DNA of 64,000 bases. It comes from Paramarasmius palmivorus (Eukaryota; Basidiomycota; Agaricomycetes; Agaricales; Marasmiaceae). Shown in pieces: positions 34,174 to 46,260 of this stretch. Below the pieces are notes generated by a model, which saw only the letters and a list, made by a program, of their open reading frames with translations, did not search any database and was not told the origin of the DNA. Positions within the stretch are counted from its first letter, which is position 1. Each line of letters starts with the position of its first letter. The stretch covers positions 1-64,000 of the forward strand of contig JAYKXP010000068.1 of the NCBI GenBank assembly GCA_037176845.1. The letters run 5' to 3'. Made by a program: the position numbers and the translations under genes.

Positions 34174-35679
34174 TTATTTCTTCAACGTAACCCTGCAAAA
34201 GGTTTCATACATCTTCTTGTACTTGCGCTCTCTCCCCTGATCCTGCGAGGCACCACACACCTGCGACATCCTCAGCAACAGATTCCCATATTGCCCCGCC
34301 AACTGTAGACCCTCGGCTTCCATCAAGGCAATCGCACGCTCTATCGCGTCCTTCTGCTGCTTCATCGTGACTTTGAGAGATGAACCTGATAGAAACCACT
34401 GCGAGTCGGTGACAACCCCGATTTCCTTGCATCGTGCGTCAGAGGAGGCATCGTTCGCACAAGCAGGGCAGGTGCATTCAAAGCCGTAAGAACGGAGGTC
34501 GCATTGACGAGAGGCAGTGGGCTGTAAGGTGACGCCTAGATAGCTGAGGCACAGCTCTTCGCCTCTCTTGATATCACGGCCGGCGTAAACATGCATGGAG
34601 AACGAAGAAGAGTCCCATCGAGCCCCGATGTTGGCGCGGCAACTGTACATAACAAGACAACGAGCGTGTTACTCGAATCGAAGGATCACAGAACACGAGA
34701 TACCCTTACCTGTGATTCAAACGGGATATCAACTTCCATGTGCCCGAATAGTTACCTGCACGCTCTGGAAAGCCAGGCTTGACTGAAGAATTATGTCAGA
34801 GAACAACTCGAAAGATAAGCATGAAAGTATGTGTGTACAACTTACGTGGCTCGCGCAGGTCAGGAACATTGAAGCCTGTGCACATAATACATCAACCAAC
34901 TGTTAGCGTAAAGGAATTAGACGCACCATTAGTCCTGGAGACACCAAGAAGTGGACCACTTCCATCTTCCTTGTGACAGTTCCACAGATCCCTGAAACTA
35001 CCTGGTCTTCCGTGGATAACTCGTTGATCAAAAGCTCAATCTGCCTTTCGCCTTCGTAACCCAACCTGTTGTATTTGTGGTCTTGTGAAATGCGACGGTA
35101 TATCCAGTTTGTTGCAGTTGACGGGTAGACCGGTTGGATTGATGATCATAGGACGTTCAGCAAAGATGAGGTCGCCCCATTTCATATCCTTGGTCGCGAC
35201 GAGGCCTTTACCCTTTCCTGGAATCTCTTCGATACGGAAACAGTCTGGTTGTGCTGGACGTGGGAGTGGCTGAGGATAACCCGGCATGTTCAAGATTTGG
35301 CGTTTAGCACGACCCGTAATGAGACAGACGGTTTGACCGTCGACAATCGCGTCAGGTGTGGAAGGAAGGGTGCTTATGATCCAATCTGAGTCTTTATAAT
35401 TCTGGTTTGTGTCTTTCGAGATGAAATCTAGCGCTGCAGGCGTATAGCCTTAGGACAGAGGCTGCGAAAAAGGTTAGAAGAAAGAACCAATGTGTGATCG
35501 ACGTATAACTCGCCTGTCTTTCTCCTAAGCCCGCCAACTTGCTTGGATAGTTCTGCCAGATCATCGATAACACAACGTGAGGTATCTGTATCTTCTACTG
35601 GTTGCACTGTGCTGCCACATGGCACGACAGGGTTGTCCTTTGAATAAGCTTTTGAAGAGTTGAGGAAACCGCGCTTCAT
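34174..35679 (-). pseudogene. SMYD-like SET-domain protein, copy S2 (subtype A, broken)
   Basis: Start MKRGFLNSSKAYSKDNPVV at 35679. Exon 2 has an extra base near its beginning (TCTGTCCTAAGG against TCTGTCAAGG in S1). It is then open through PGYPQPLPRPAQPDCFRIEE and IPGKGKGLVATKDMKWGDLI. Two more shifts follow HFTRPQIQQVG (about 35060 and 35005), where ERQIELLINELS and DLWNCHKEDGSGP lie in other frames. The SET C-half is open: SCRANIGARWDSSSFSMHV (Pro to Ala in CRPN), YAGRDIKRGEELCL, CTCPACANDASSDARC. The C-terminus stops at about VTLKK and lacks the last 45 residues found in S3 and S5. At least three frameshifts make a real pseudogene likely. Confidence 0.8.
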
Positions 35680-36227
35680 GGCTCGTTGGGAGAGGTGTTG
35701 GTCAGGAAAGAGAGGCACGAACGGTTACAGACTCGATGTATCTTCTTTTTAAAGCCTTCTTGGGCATGGAGAAGCTGCAACACGGCCATACAAATAATAA
35801 CTTTGAGTTCTGAGAAGGGATCCTCATGGCCTAATCGGAACCGTCAGTTTGCGGTCACTGATACACTGTCTTCCATAACACCAAGTAGTCTCCAGGTTGT
35901 GAAATCCTAATATAAAGCTCAAGCAGTCAGTCCAGTAAGAGTATTGAGCTATAATAGACGTACCCTTCAACCTGAGAGCGATGCACTAGTGATGGTCCGG
36001 TTTGAAACGTATGGGCGCCTAATCATGCCTCTTGGACGACGTAGAATTCGAACTTGAACGCAACATATATAGTGGCTTGGATTACTGCCCACGCACGTCA
36101 AGCGTGATCCAGAGAAGTACCGCAGGTATACACTGGAAGTTTACACATTGTTAACATAAATACTTTACACGCGACCAAAACCCCCGCCGCTAATTGCATC
36201 GTTTTCAGCCCACCGTAGACACCGCAT
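35680..36227. other. intergenic region between S3 and S2
   Basis: Holds the S2 upstream block (GAAGCTGCAACACGGCCATAC, about 35771-35791). Otherwise I see no gene or repeat. Confidence 0.5.
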
Positions 36228-37811
36228 TCACTTCCATGCCTGCTGAGCTTGGTAACCCATTGTTGCCATGTGTTCTGTCATCTGCTGCTGCATCTCTTCG
36301 TGGAGCTTCTTACTACCTTCTTCCTTCTTTGCGATCGTCGAATTCTTCACACTCTTCGTCGCTCGGACGAAAGTATCGTAAAGCTTCTTATACCTGCGCG
36401 CTCCCTCTCGGTTCTGCGCAGCACCACACACCTGCGACATCCTTGATAGAAGGTTTCCATACTCCTGCGCCACCTGGAGGCCCTCGACCTCCATCAGCGC
36501 AATCGCACGTTCCATCGACTCCTTCTGTTGCTTCATCATGGCGTTAAGGTCGGTCACTGCCATCATCTGCGGTTTATTCACTTGTTTAATCTCCTTGCAC
36601 CGAGCGCGGATAAGGCAGCATTTGTGCAAGCCGGGCAGACGCATTCAAAACCATACGATCGAAGATCGCTTTGACGAGAGGCCGCGAGTTTTAGGAGGTC
36701 CGGAATATAACTGAGGCATAATTCCTCGCCTTTCTTGATATCGCGTACAGCCGGACCTGCATGGAGAATGACGGAGAATCCCAGTCGGCTGTGACGTTGG
36801 GGCGGCAGCTGAAATGATGGTCAGTATCTGTATAATGGGCATCTGGTCTGCTCTTACCTGTGATTCAAGCGGGATATATAGTTCCAAGTGCCGGAATAGT
36901 AGTTTGAAGTCTTTGGAAAGCCAGGTTTGGCTAGAATTTATCAAGAAACAACCAAGAGTCCCAGATTCGAGTGGACAACATACATGGTTCACGGTAATCG
37001 TTCACGCCAAAACCTACGTACTCAGAGGTTTAGTAACCTGCTAGGCGAGAAATACACGATCTCACCATTAGTCCTCGGAGATTCCGAGTATTGGCCCACT
37101 CCCGTCCTCTTTGTGGCAATTCCAGAGATCTTTGTACGCTGCCTGAGCTTGCGGAGACAACTCGGCAAACAGGAGCTCGAGCTGCCTTTCGGCTTCATTC
37201 AAACCAATTTGTTGCATTTGTGGTCCAGTGAAGTGCCCCTCGAGTATCAGTGACTCGTGGTTGGCAGGTAAAGCTGCTGGGTGGACGATTAAAGGACGTT
37301 CAGCGAATATAAGATCGCTCCATTTGATGTCTTTAGTTGCGACAAGACCTCTACCCTTTCCAGGGATTTCTTCGATACTGAAACGTCTGGTTGTACTGGA
37401 CGTGGGAGTGGCTGAGGGTAGCCAGGCGTGTTCAAGATTCGGCGTCTAGCACGACCTGAGACGAGACAGGCCGTCCTTCCCTCAGACGCGTCGGCCGTGG
37501 ATGGAAGGTTCGCGATAATCCAATCTGAGTCTTCAAAGTCCGTTTGATCCGTATCCTTCAAGATATAGTCGAGTGGCTTAGGTATGTGCCCCTCGATAGA
37601 GACTGAAGGATATTAGAAAAGTACTTCATTGAACGATTTGACGTAACGCACCTGTTTCTCTCTTCAGCCCTCCAATCTTCTTGGACTGTGCTGCCATGTC
37701 GTAGAAAAGAGGATGCGACCCATTTTGTGACTTTGCTGGCTCTATATTACCCCCCGATGCGGCTGTGTTCTTTGGGTATGCTTTGGTAGATTTGAGGAAA
37801 CCTCGTTTCAT
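36228..37811 (-). pseudogene. SMYD-like SET-domain protein, copy S3 (subtype A, broken)
   Basis: Start MKRGFLKSTKAYPKNTAASG at 37811, then MAAQSKKIGGLKRETG and exon 2 with LPSTADASEGRTACLVSG. The frame shifts at about 37384, just before the N-SET motif (one base missing where S5 has GACTGTTTC). The N-SET motif itself, KGRGLVATKDIKWSDLI, is only in the next frame. NHSCRPNV is still encoded, but the frame shifts again after SFSMQVR near 36750. It shifts once more in the post-SET region near 36605 (ALSARCKEI against SSDARCKEI). The C-terminal helical domain (LNAMMKQQKESMERAIALME to GYQAQQAWK) is open. It pairs with S4 in the same way as S5 pairs with S6. Confidence 0.8.
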
Positions 37812-38037
37812 GGCTGGCAAGAACAATGATGGGGAGAAGAAGAACAAGACAAGGCATTCCAGAGCCATACTCTTCCTTTATGTAGAGCTTCTTGACAACA
37901 GAACCACACAAAGACTCTTCTCCTAGCGTCACAAAGAAAGGATGCTAAATAGAGAAACTCGTGTTATTACCTCCGAACCCCGTATCAATGACGCCGTCGT
38001 CGGCGACACATGTTACATACATCGTGAACAAGAAATC

Positions 38038-39695
38038 TTACAAGTTTACTTCGGTACCATTGCTTGGAGGTCTCCACAGGGCGAAGGGTGTGGCCGACAC
38101 GCTATAGCCCATCTGCCGACCCATGTCTCCCATAGTCTTCTCCATCATATCAAGTAGCATCAGATCTTCCTTCGCCTTCTTATCCACATCTGCATTCCTA
38201 GCGCTTCTCTGAGCACGGGAATAGGCATCATACATCTCCTTGTACTTCTTCCCAGTCTTGCTTGTCTCCTGCGATGCCGACCATCTGAGAGAGCCTCGAC
38301 AAGCTTTCCCCGTACTGTTCCCGAGACTGAAGGCCTTCTGTTTCCATCAGCTTGAGCCCGCGGAAGAGAGGCTCGACAAGCTTCTTGCCAAGTTGGTCTT
38401 TCAAGTCATTGGACGGGGTAAAGAAGTGGAACTGGGGCTCGCTGATCTTGCGGATCTCTTTGCGTCGAGCATCGGAAGCGGCGGCGTCTGAGCAGGCCTC
38501 GCATGTACATTCGAAGCCATACGATCGAAGGTCGCGTTGACGCGAAGATGCAGGAACTAGGAGGTCGGAAATGTAACTGAAGCAGAGTTCTTCGCCTTTC
38601 TTGATATCGCGGACTGCTCGGAGGTGCATGGAGAAGGTAGGAGAGTCCCAATGAGGTTCGACATTGGTCGACAGCTGATGAAAAGTTTACGACTTGGTTA
38701 CTCGTACATTAGATTGAGAAAATGCGACACATACCTATGGTTGATCTTCGAAATAACATTGAATGTGCCGCAGTAACATCCCGTCTTCTCTGGTTCACCT
38801 GGTTTGACTGCAGGTCCCTTTAGTTGATAAATTGAAAGGCAAGTTGACATGAAGCCTACCAGGCATGTAGTAGTCCGAAATAGCAATAGCTGTGCAATGC
38901 GAACAGATTAGACTGTGAACCTTCAGAATCGAGCCAGAGATCGCGTACCGTTGGTTCGAAAAATACCATGAAGCCGCCCGCTCCCGTCCTCGGTGTGGCA
39001 GTTGTATAAATCCATATATGCCTTCTGATACTCCTCAGGCATGCTCTTGTAAATCATCTCCATCACCTTCTCCATTTCCAGAAGTGAGACCTGCTGACGC
39101 TGTGCCTCCGTGAAGTGGCTTGGGATAGTCCCTATGTCAGTGGGCATGGTCGCAGGTATGATGATGAATGCGCGTTCTGCGAGGATAAGGTCGCCCCACT
39201 TGATGTCCTTGGTCGCAACGAGACCTCGACCTTTTCCAGGGATGTTTTGAACGCGATAGCAGTTGGACTGTGTTGGACGTGGAAGGGGCTCGGGGTAGGA
39301 AGGAGTGTTTACGATCTTGCGCTTCGCAAAGCCATTGATTAAACACTCGGTCCATCCATCGGGATTGTCAGCTAGCTGTGCATCTTGAGACCTTGAGGGT
39401 TGAGAGGATATAACGTAGGTTTCGTCGTCGTAATCCAAAAAATCAGCGCTGAATTCCTTAGGCGAGCGGTTTTTTATTTCATAGCCTTCAACGGAGACTA
39501 ATTTTTGGCACGTCAATGAAGCGTTTGACAGGGTAAAAAGGCGCGATCTACCTTTTTCTCTTTTCAAGCCCCCGATCTCCTTTGACTGAGAAGACAAGTC
39601 GAAACACGGAACGTTTTGGAATCCGAGATTTCCTGTGTTACGCTCTCTAGTTCTTTGGGATACGCTTTGGCAGTCTTGAGGAAGCCGCGTTTCAT
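38038..39695 (-). pseudogene. SET-domain protein, copy S4 (subtype B, broken)
   Basis: Start MKRGFLKTAKAYPKELES at 39695. A shift in exon 1 separates it from SSQSKEIGGLKREKG. Exon 2 is open and of subtype B: EGYEIKNRSPKEFSADFLDY, SYPEPLPRPTQSNCYRVQN, IPGKGRGLVATKDIKWGDLI, LYNCHTEDGSGRLHGIFR. At the NHSC site the sequence reads TGTCGACCAATGTC where S6 has TGTCGACCAAATGTC. One A is therefore missing and the SET core shifts frame. MHLRAVRDIKKGEELCFSYI and CTCEACSDAAASDARR are open. Another shift at about 38255 separates LSRLSQM from the C-terminal helix KEMYDAYSRAQ. Not expected to give an active enzyme. Confidence 0.8.
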
Positions 39696-40314
39696 GGCCG
39701 TTGTGGTGAAAGGGAAAGAAAATCGACGAAGAGATGGTCTCTTCTCAAGGCTTCTTGAGAGTACAACAAGTCCACACAAACACAAAGGATCGGCACCCTC
39801 ACTGAAAAGGATATTTGATGCACTCACTGCTATATCTAGTATACCAAGATACATAAATGTCTGCGGTGACCTGTCGTGGCTGTTTCGTCGAAGGGAAACA
39901 GAAGACTGGTGTCCTTCGAGACGTGTTTGAGCAGTGATCCGTGAATATCTGGACTATGCAACAAATGAGTTAAAGGGCATCAACAGAAAGGAACAAAGAC
40001 GCACATATTTTCAACTTTGCCTGTCATTCTTGTGCTTCATATCTAGGACTAGCTGCTTAAACTTGAGCGCTTTGAGCTAATCATGAACTGGAAGGTGACA
40101 CAAGGTGACACAGCCAGTGACAGTCTACTTTAGGGCCGGTCACTGAGTACTGATGTTTCTCACGCTGGTGGTGCGGTTGAAAGGTCGCCTAACCACGCTC
40201 TCTGATCAAAGAAGCTGACAACACAGTGGATCAACATGGTTGTATTGCTACTGCTTATACAGTCCAAGAAACGGAATTCGAATCGAGTACAAGAAGGTGC
40301 GTGGTAATTAATAA
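39696..40314. other. intergenic region between S5 and S4
   Basis: Contains the S4 upstream block (TACAACAAGTCCACACAAA, 39762-39780). GGTGACACA occurs twice in succession near 40095-40112. I see no gene. Confidence 0.5.
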
Positions 40315-41939
40315 TTACCGTGATGTGTCGGTAACTCGATACCCCATCGTCTGCATGTGTTCCACCATCTGCCGTTGCATCTCTTCATACTGCTTCCTGT
40401 CATCCTCTTCTTTCTTATCGTTAACCGAATTCTTGGTACTTTTCGTCGCTCGAAGGAAAGTTTGATACATCTTCTCGTATTTGCGCGCCCCAACTGGATC
40501 TCGCATAGCACCACACACTTGGAACATCCTCGACAGAAGGTTTCCATACTCCTCAGCTAGCTGTAAACCCTCGACCTCAATCAAGGTAATCGCACGTTCC
40601 ATACTCTCCTTCTGCTGCCTCAACATGGCTTGGAAGTCGTTTTGTGCGAGCATCATTATCTGTGGTTTACTGACGTCTTGGATTTCCTTGCACCGAGCAT
40701 CAGATGTAGCAGCATTTGTACAAGCTGGACAGATGCATTCAAAGCCGTACGACCGGAGATCGTATTGACGAGAAGCAGTGAGTTTCAAGAGCTCCCCGGG
40801 TCCGACTCGGAGATAACTGATACACAGTTCCTCGCCTGCCTCGATATCGCGACCTGCACGGACCTGCATGGAGAATGAAGGAGAGTCCCAGTTGACTCCG
40901 ACGTTTGGGCGGCAGCTAGATAGATCAATTAGCATGCCACTTGAAGAGTGAGATAATGCTGACTCTCTTACCTGTGGTTCAAACGAGATATGAGGTTCCA
41001 TGTACCCGAATAATTGCTCGAGCGTTCCGGATAACCGAGCTTAGCTGGGAGTGTCTTTCAGGAAACAACGCGAGCGCAGAGGGCATAAATGGACCTACAT
41101 GATTCATGATAATCTTTAATGCCAAAACCTGTGAACTTGGAGATTCGGTAAACTGTTCGCACAAAGAATCGGTCATCTCACCGTTGGTCCTGGAGATTCC
41201 GACCAAAGGCCCACTCCCGTCCTCCTTGTGACAGTTCCACAGATCTTTATAGGCAGCCTGACCTTCTGGAGACATCGCATCGATGAGAAGCTGGAACTGC
41301 CTTTCACATTCATCGAGCACCACCTGTCGCTTTTGTGGTTCAGTGAAATGTGATGGAACAGTCAGCGACTCGCAACCAGTGGCAGGTAGCGCGACTGGGG
41401 AGATAATCAAGGCTCGTTCGGCGAATATAAGATCGCCCCATTTGATGTCCTTGGTTGCGACGAGGCCTCTACCCTTTCCTGGAATCTCCTGCATGCGGAA
41501 ACAGTCAGGCTTCGAAGGACATGGAAGTGGCTGAGGGTAGCCAGGCGTGTTCAGGATAAGGCGCTTGGCGCGACCTGTGATGAGACAGGCCGTTTTATCC
41601 TCAACAGACGCGTCATCCGTAGATGGAAGGTTTGTGATGATCCAATCCGAATCCTTGAGTTCTACTTGACCGGTATCCTTCAAGATGTAGTCGAGTGGTC
41701 GATGATTGTAATGTGGGACTGAAACTAAGGGATGTTAGAAAACTGTTTCTTGTGAACGATTCGACGCGTAATTCACCTTTCTCTCTCTTCAACCCTCCGA
41801 TCTCCCTGGACTGTTCGGCCAAATCGTAGAAAAGAGGACGCGGTTCATTCTGTGACTTGGCTGGTTCTCGGCTTCCACGAGGCGCGACGACTGTGTCCTT
41901 TGGAAAGGCCTTGGCTGTTTTGAGGAAACCGCGCTTCAT
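40315..41939 (-). CDS. SMYD-like SET-domain protein, copy S5 (subtype A, intact)
   Basis: The only fully open member of the array, about 465 residues in five exons. Order: MKRGFLKTAKAFPKD, SREIGGLKREKG, then LDYILKDTGQ, GYPQPLPCPSKPDCFRMQE and the N-SET motif IPGKGRGLVATKDIKWGDLI (about residue 135). RQVVLDECERQFQLLIDAMS and LWNCHKEDGSGPLVGISR follow, then SRLNH joined across an intron to SCRPNVGVNWD (the NHSC pseudoknot motif). FSMQVRAGRDIEAGEELCI comes next (GEEL and the following Tyr are usual SAM/lysine-channel positions), then the post-SET Cys cluster CICPACTNAATSDARC and a helical C-terminus to GYRVTDTSR. This is the SMYD plan without a MYND finger. The substrate is unknown; lysine methylation of histone or non-histone protein is inferred. 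Probable parent or active copy of the family. Confidence 0.88.
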
Positions 41940-42026
41940 GATTGGCAAAGATGATGAGTAGGGAAAAGGAATAAACGGGCTTTTACAGACCCTAATCGTC
42001 CGTTATGTAAACCATTCTTCAGCGAA

Positions 42027-42050
42027 GAAGCTACAACACGACCACACAAA
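42027..42050 (-). promoter_or_regulatory. conserved upstream block of the SET array (S5 copy)
   Basis: GAAGCTACAACACGACCACA plus CAAA on the plus strand, 88-111 bp upstream of the S5 ATG. Diverged versions occur at similar distance upstream of S1 (33387-33411), S2 (35771-35794), S3 (37893-37912), S4 (39762-39780), S6 (43912-43930) and the S7 remnant (about 45108-45126). The most constant part is CCAYACAAA (TTTGTRTGG on the coding strand). It could be a core promoter or activator site, or simply shared ancestry. Confidence 0.5.
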
Positions 42051-42222
42051 AAAGGATCTTCGCCGCCAGTTTGGGAATTGGTTCTTGCTCTCCTCGAGTC
42101 ATAGAAATGCCCCGAGTTTAGATTGGTAAAGTCTCCCATCGGAGAATTCGGGACAGGTTTCATTGACTATGGTACGCTGGAGGATTTGACACAAGGGACT
42201 GGCAACAAGAATTCTTACAAGT

Positions 42223-43846
42223 TTACTGGGGTACCACTTCTTGAACGCCTCCACTGGGGAAGGTGCAGGACGACACCTTATAGCCCATCTGCCGACCCAT
42301 GTCTCCCATCATCTTCTCCATCATATCAAGTAGCATCAGGTCTTCCTTCGCCTTCTTAGCCACATCTGCGTTCCTAGCGCTTCTCTGAGCGCGGCAATAG
42401 GCATCATGCATCTCCTTGTACTTCTTCCCGGTCTTGTCGCAGAGCATCTGAGACAGCCTAGACAAGCTTTCCCCATACTGTTCCCGAGACTGAAGGCCCT
42501 CCGTTTCCATCAACTCGAGCCCACGGAAGAGAGGCTCAAAAACCTTCTTGCCAAGTTCATCGGAGTCGTTAAAAAAGTGGAACTGGGGCGCACTGATCTT
42601 GCGAATTTCTTTGCGTCGAGCGTCGGAAGCGGCTGCATCTGAGCAGGCCTCGCATGTGCATTCGAAGCCGTACGATCGAAGGTCGCGTTGACGCGATGAT
42701 GCAGGAACCAGGAGGTCGGAAATGTAACTGAAGCAGAGTTCTTCGCCTTTCTTGATGTCCCGGACGGCTCGGAGGTGCATGGAGAAGGTCGGAGAATCCC
42801 AGTGAGGTTCGACATTTGGTCGGCAGCTAGCGAAAGGTTTACAATTTAGTACTTATATACAGTGTATGGAGAATACTACACATACCTATGGTTGATCTTT
42901 GAGACGTCATTGAACGTGCCGCCATAGCGACCCACCTTATCTGGTTCACCTGGCTTAACTGCAGGTCTCTTTAGTTGATTAACCGAAAGGCGAGTTAGAA
43001 TGAAGCATACCAGGCATGTAGTAGTCCGAAATAGCGATAGCTGTGCGACGCGAACATATTAGGCCATGTAGGAACAAGCCAAGAATCGTACGTACCGTTG
43101 GTTCGAAAAATGCCATGAAGCGGTCCACTCCCGTCCTCGGTGTGGCAGTTGTATAAATCCATATATGCCTTCTGATACTCCTCAGGCATGCTCTTGTATA
43201 TCATCTCCATCATCTTTTCCATCTCCAAGAGCGAGACTTGCTGACGCTGCGCCTCTGTGAAATGACTCGGAATAGTGCCTATGCTAGTAGGCATGGCCGC
43301 AGGTATGATGATGAATGCGCGTTCCGCGAGGATAAGATCACCCCACTTGATGTCTTTAGTCGCAACGAGACCTCGACCTTTTCCAGGGATGTCTTGAACG
43401 CGATAGCAGTCAGACTGTGTTGGACGTGGCAGTGGTTCAGGATAGGAAGGTGTGTTTACGATCTTGCGCTTTGTAAGGCCATTGACCAAACACTCAGGTC
43501 CATCCGTCAGGGTTGTCGGCTGGTCGTGCACTTCGAGTCCTAAAGGGCTGAGAGGTTATAACATAGGTCTTCTCGTCGTAATCCAGGAAATCAGCACTGA
43601 TTTCTTCGGACGCATGATCTACTGTTTTGTAACCTTCGACGGAGACTGGATTTTGGCGCGTCAATGGAGTGTTTGACACGATCAAAAGCGTATCTCACCT
43701 TTCTCTCTTTTCAACCCCCCGATCTCCTTGGACAGGGAAGCAAAGTCGAAAACGGAACAGTTCGGAGTCGAGATTTCCTGCTTTGCGTTTTCTGGTTTTG
43801 CACCCTTGGGATGCGCTTTGGCAGTCTTGAGGAAGCCGCGTTTCAT
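42223..43846 (-). pseudogene. SET-domain protein, copy S6 (subtype B, one frameshift)
   Basis: Start MKRGFLKTAKAHPKGAKPEN at 43846. Exon 2 EGYKTVDHASEEISADFLDY is open to DNPDGWT. There one extra T (ACCTGAG where S4 has ACCGAG, about 43495) creates a stop. The next frame continues ECLVNGLTKRKIVNTPSYPE, IPGKGRGLVATKDIKWGDLI, LYNCHTEDGSGPLHGIFR. The remainder is intact: NHSCRPNVEPHWDSPTF, LRAVRDIKKGEELCFSYI, CTCEACSDAAASDARR and the C-terminal helix. With a single lesion it is the least damaged subtype-B copy; a sequence error or a recent mutation would both fit. Confidence 0.78.
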
Positions 43847-44039
43847 GGTCGTCGTGGTAAAAGGACGAGAAAACTGACGGAAAATGGTCCTTTTTCAAGG
43901 CTTCTCGAGGATACAACAAGTCCACACAAACACAAACGATCAGCACTGTCACCGGAAAGGAATTTAGCGTACTCACTTCCATATCTGAGCAATCGCTAGT
44001 ACCATATAGGGAGGCTTTAGAAATGGATGATGGACAATT

Positions 44040-45050
44040 CAATACGACAAATTCTTGCGAGTTCACTTGGGTACCACTTGAATGCCTTCATCTGTCGACC
44101 AATGTCTCATATCATCTTCATGACCTCATCCAGCAGCGAACTCTCCTTCCCATCCACCACTGCGTTTCTTTGTACACGGCAATAGAGATCATACATCTCC
44201 TGGTACTTCGTCTAGTCTTGCCGTCACCCGCCATGCCAAACATCCCCAACAGCCTCGACGGTTCCACACTGATCCCGAAATTGAATGCCCTAGATTCTTT
44301 TTCCCATCGACATGAACCACCTGAGGCGCCGAACAAGATTTTGAGCTGGCTGACCTCGCGAATATCTTTGCATCGGGTATCGGAAGCGGTGGCATCTGAA
44401 CAAGCCTCGCAAGTCCAAACCCATATGAATGAGGCACATGTTGACGAGAAGACGCGGAGCTAGTTATAAGAGGTCGCCCTTTTTGACATCACGAACTGCG
44501 CGGAGGTGCGTGGTTTGGTCTACAGCTGATGAAATTGTGTTCAGTACTCGTACAATGGTGTGGATGTTACACACCTGTAGTTGAGCTTCGAGATGTCCTT
44601 AAATGTATCACAATAACGACCCATTTCTCTTGCTGACCTGGATAGAACACAGCGTCCTTTGATCAGCTCAAAGCTGGAGGCACTTTAGATCGAAACATAC
44701 GAGGCATGTAGTAGCTTACATAGCAATGGCCAAGAGTTCGCGTTCGGACAGATCAGTCCACCGAATGACAACAATAACATCCAAGCATCCTCTGCGTGAT
44801 AGTTGTGCAAATCCAGGTATGCTTTCTGAAATTTGGCGCGTCAATACTGTCCAATAAGATGCCAAACGTGACGAACTCTTCGATTTTGAAAGCCCCAATC
44901 CCCTTGGACTGCGATGCCAAGTTGAAAATGGGAAGTTTCGGAGTCGATATTCCCTGCAGCTGAATGACACGCTCTGTTTTGGTTCCTTAGGTACGTTTGG
45001 GGATTTTTGAGTCGGAAGCCGCGGATTGCGGTAAAACACGTCAACACAAG
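44040..45050 (-). pseudogene. SET-domain protein, copy S7 remnant
   Basis: A strongly decayed seventh copy. Exon 1 is recognisable near 44885-45035: RGFRLKNPQTYLRNQ corresponds to RGFLKTAKAYPKE, followed by a degenerate form of the SKEIGGLKRE segment. The SET/post-SET part survives as pieces near 44370-44480 (an EACSDATASDTRCKDI-like stretch in mixed frames). The central exon with the N-SET motif is largely deleted. Placement, strand and the flanking upstream block show it belongs to the array. Confidence 0.65.
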
Positions 45051-45705
45051 GCAAGGCAGGCAATCCGAATCGGCCCAAAATGGTCTCTTCCCAAGGCTGC
45101 TTGAAGGCACAGCAGTCCACACAAATACAACGATGAGCACCCTTAATGAAAAGTATATTTAACGTACTCACCAGTATATCCAGTATACCAGGGAACAAAA
45201 ACTGTTTTGTCACAGTTGGGTGTAACCTAGGTTACCAGCCATCTCCAACACAGCGAGCTCGCGGGAAGTAACAAAGGATATAGAAATCGACGCCATTACT
45301 TCAAGATTTCATGAATATCTGAGCTATGCCAGATAAGCTGAAGAACACCGATGCAAATGAACCGGGACGCACATTTATCACGCAGCCTCTTCAACACTAT
45401 TGCACTTCCTGTCATTCTTGCCCCTCTAATATCTGGGACTGATGCAATGTGTCGGTCTAGTGTCGGTGAAACTTGAGCTTGAAGAGAGAAAAGCTATTGA
45501 AAAGCTTTAGCCTTTTTAGGGCCGGTCGGCGGTCACCGACGTTGCTCTCACGCTGGCCCCTTCCCCGAGCCTTCCCACCAAACCTCAGGCCTCCATGTCA
45601 ATTTCAAAGGTAAGCGGCAAGCTGTAGCCTGTACTGAAAATATGGACAACCGTAACTCACTAGCCTCTAGGTCTTCTTAGATACCTCGTTCGAACTCTTG
45701 AATCA
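45051..45705. other. intergenic region upstream of the SET array
   Basis: Includes the S7 upstream block (AGCAGTCCACACAAAT near 45110). I see no gene in the remainder. Confidence 0.45.
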
Positions 45706-45924
45706 ATGACACCGCTCCTTTTCACCCACGTCCAAGCCAAATGTCCTGAATCTTCGAGGAGTATCCTGGAAATTACGCGGCCATCGAGGATGAGACTCCT
45801 TCCACCCGCAAGTTTGCACACGAGCTTCGAGCTTCGCGCTGATATCGAACGATGTGACCGCGAAATTACACGCTTGCAGGAGAAGACGGTTTACAGGGAG
45901 CGTATAGAGGATGTGAACGTATGA
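45706..45924 (+). pseudogene. fragment of an F-box protein N-terminus
   Basis: A 72-codon ORF ending ELRADIERCDREITRLQEK and then TVYRERIEDVN. This is the coiled-coil lead-in found just before the F-box in many agaricomycete F-box proteins. No F-box follows, so it is at best a truncated remnant. The match is short. Confidence 0.4.
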
Positions 45925-46260
45925 TGAAAAGATCAAGATTCCTTGCTTTTAGAAGGTTTAGGTGAGCCCAATCTCAAGACAACGATGCTTTGACTAACAT
46001 TAGCTTCTAGTTTTCCCGAATGTTATTCATGAAGAGAAATTCTGGACATCCTGCGAATGCCAAAAACGGCCCTCCGAATTTACAACCACAGTCAATATCT
46101 ACACCTATTCGTTCCTTTTCACGCGTCATACCTGGGGCTGTCACAGGATACCAGTGTAGTATGTACCTTGAGAAGGTCAGGTTGTAAACCCGCGTGAGTC
46201 GGCGTTTCGTGTCGATCGTGAAACTCACTAATATTTTTCCGAATGCGCAGGTGCCAGCTT

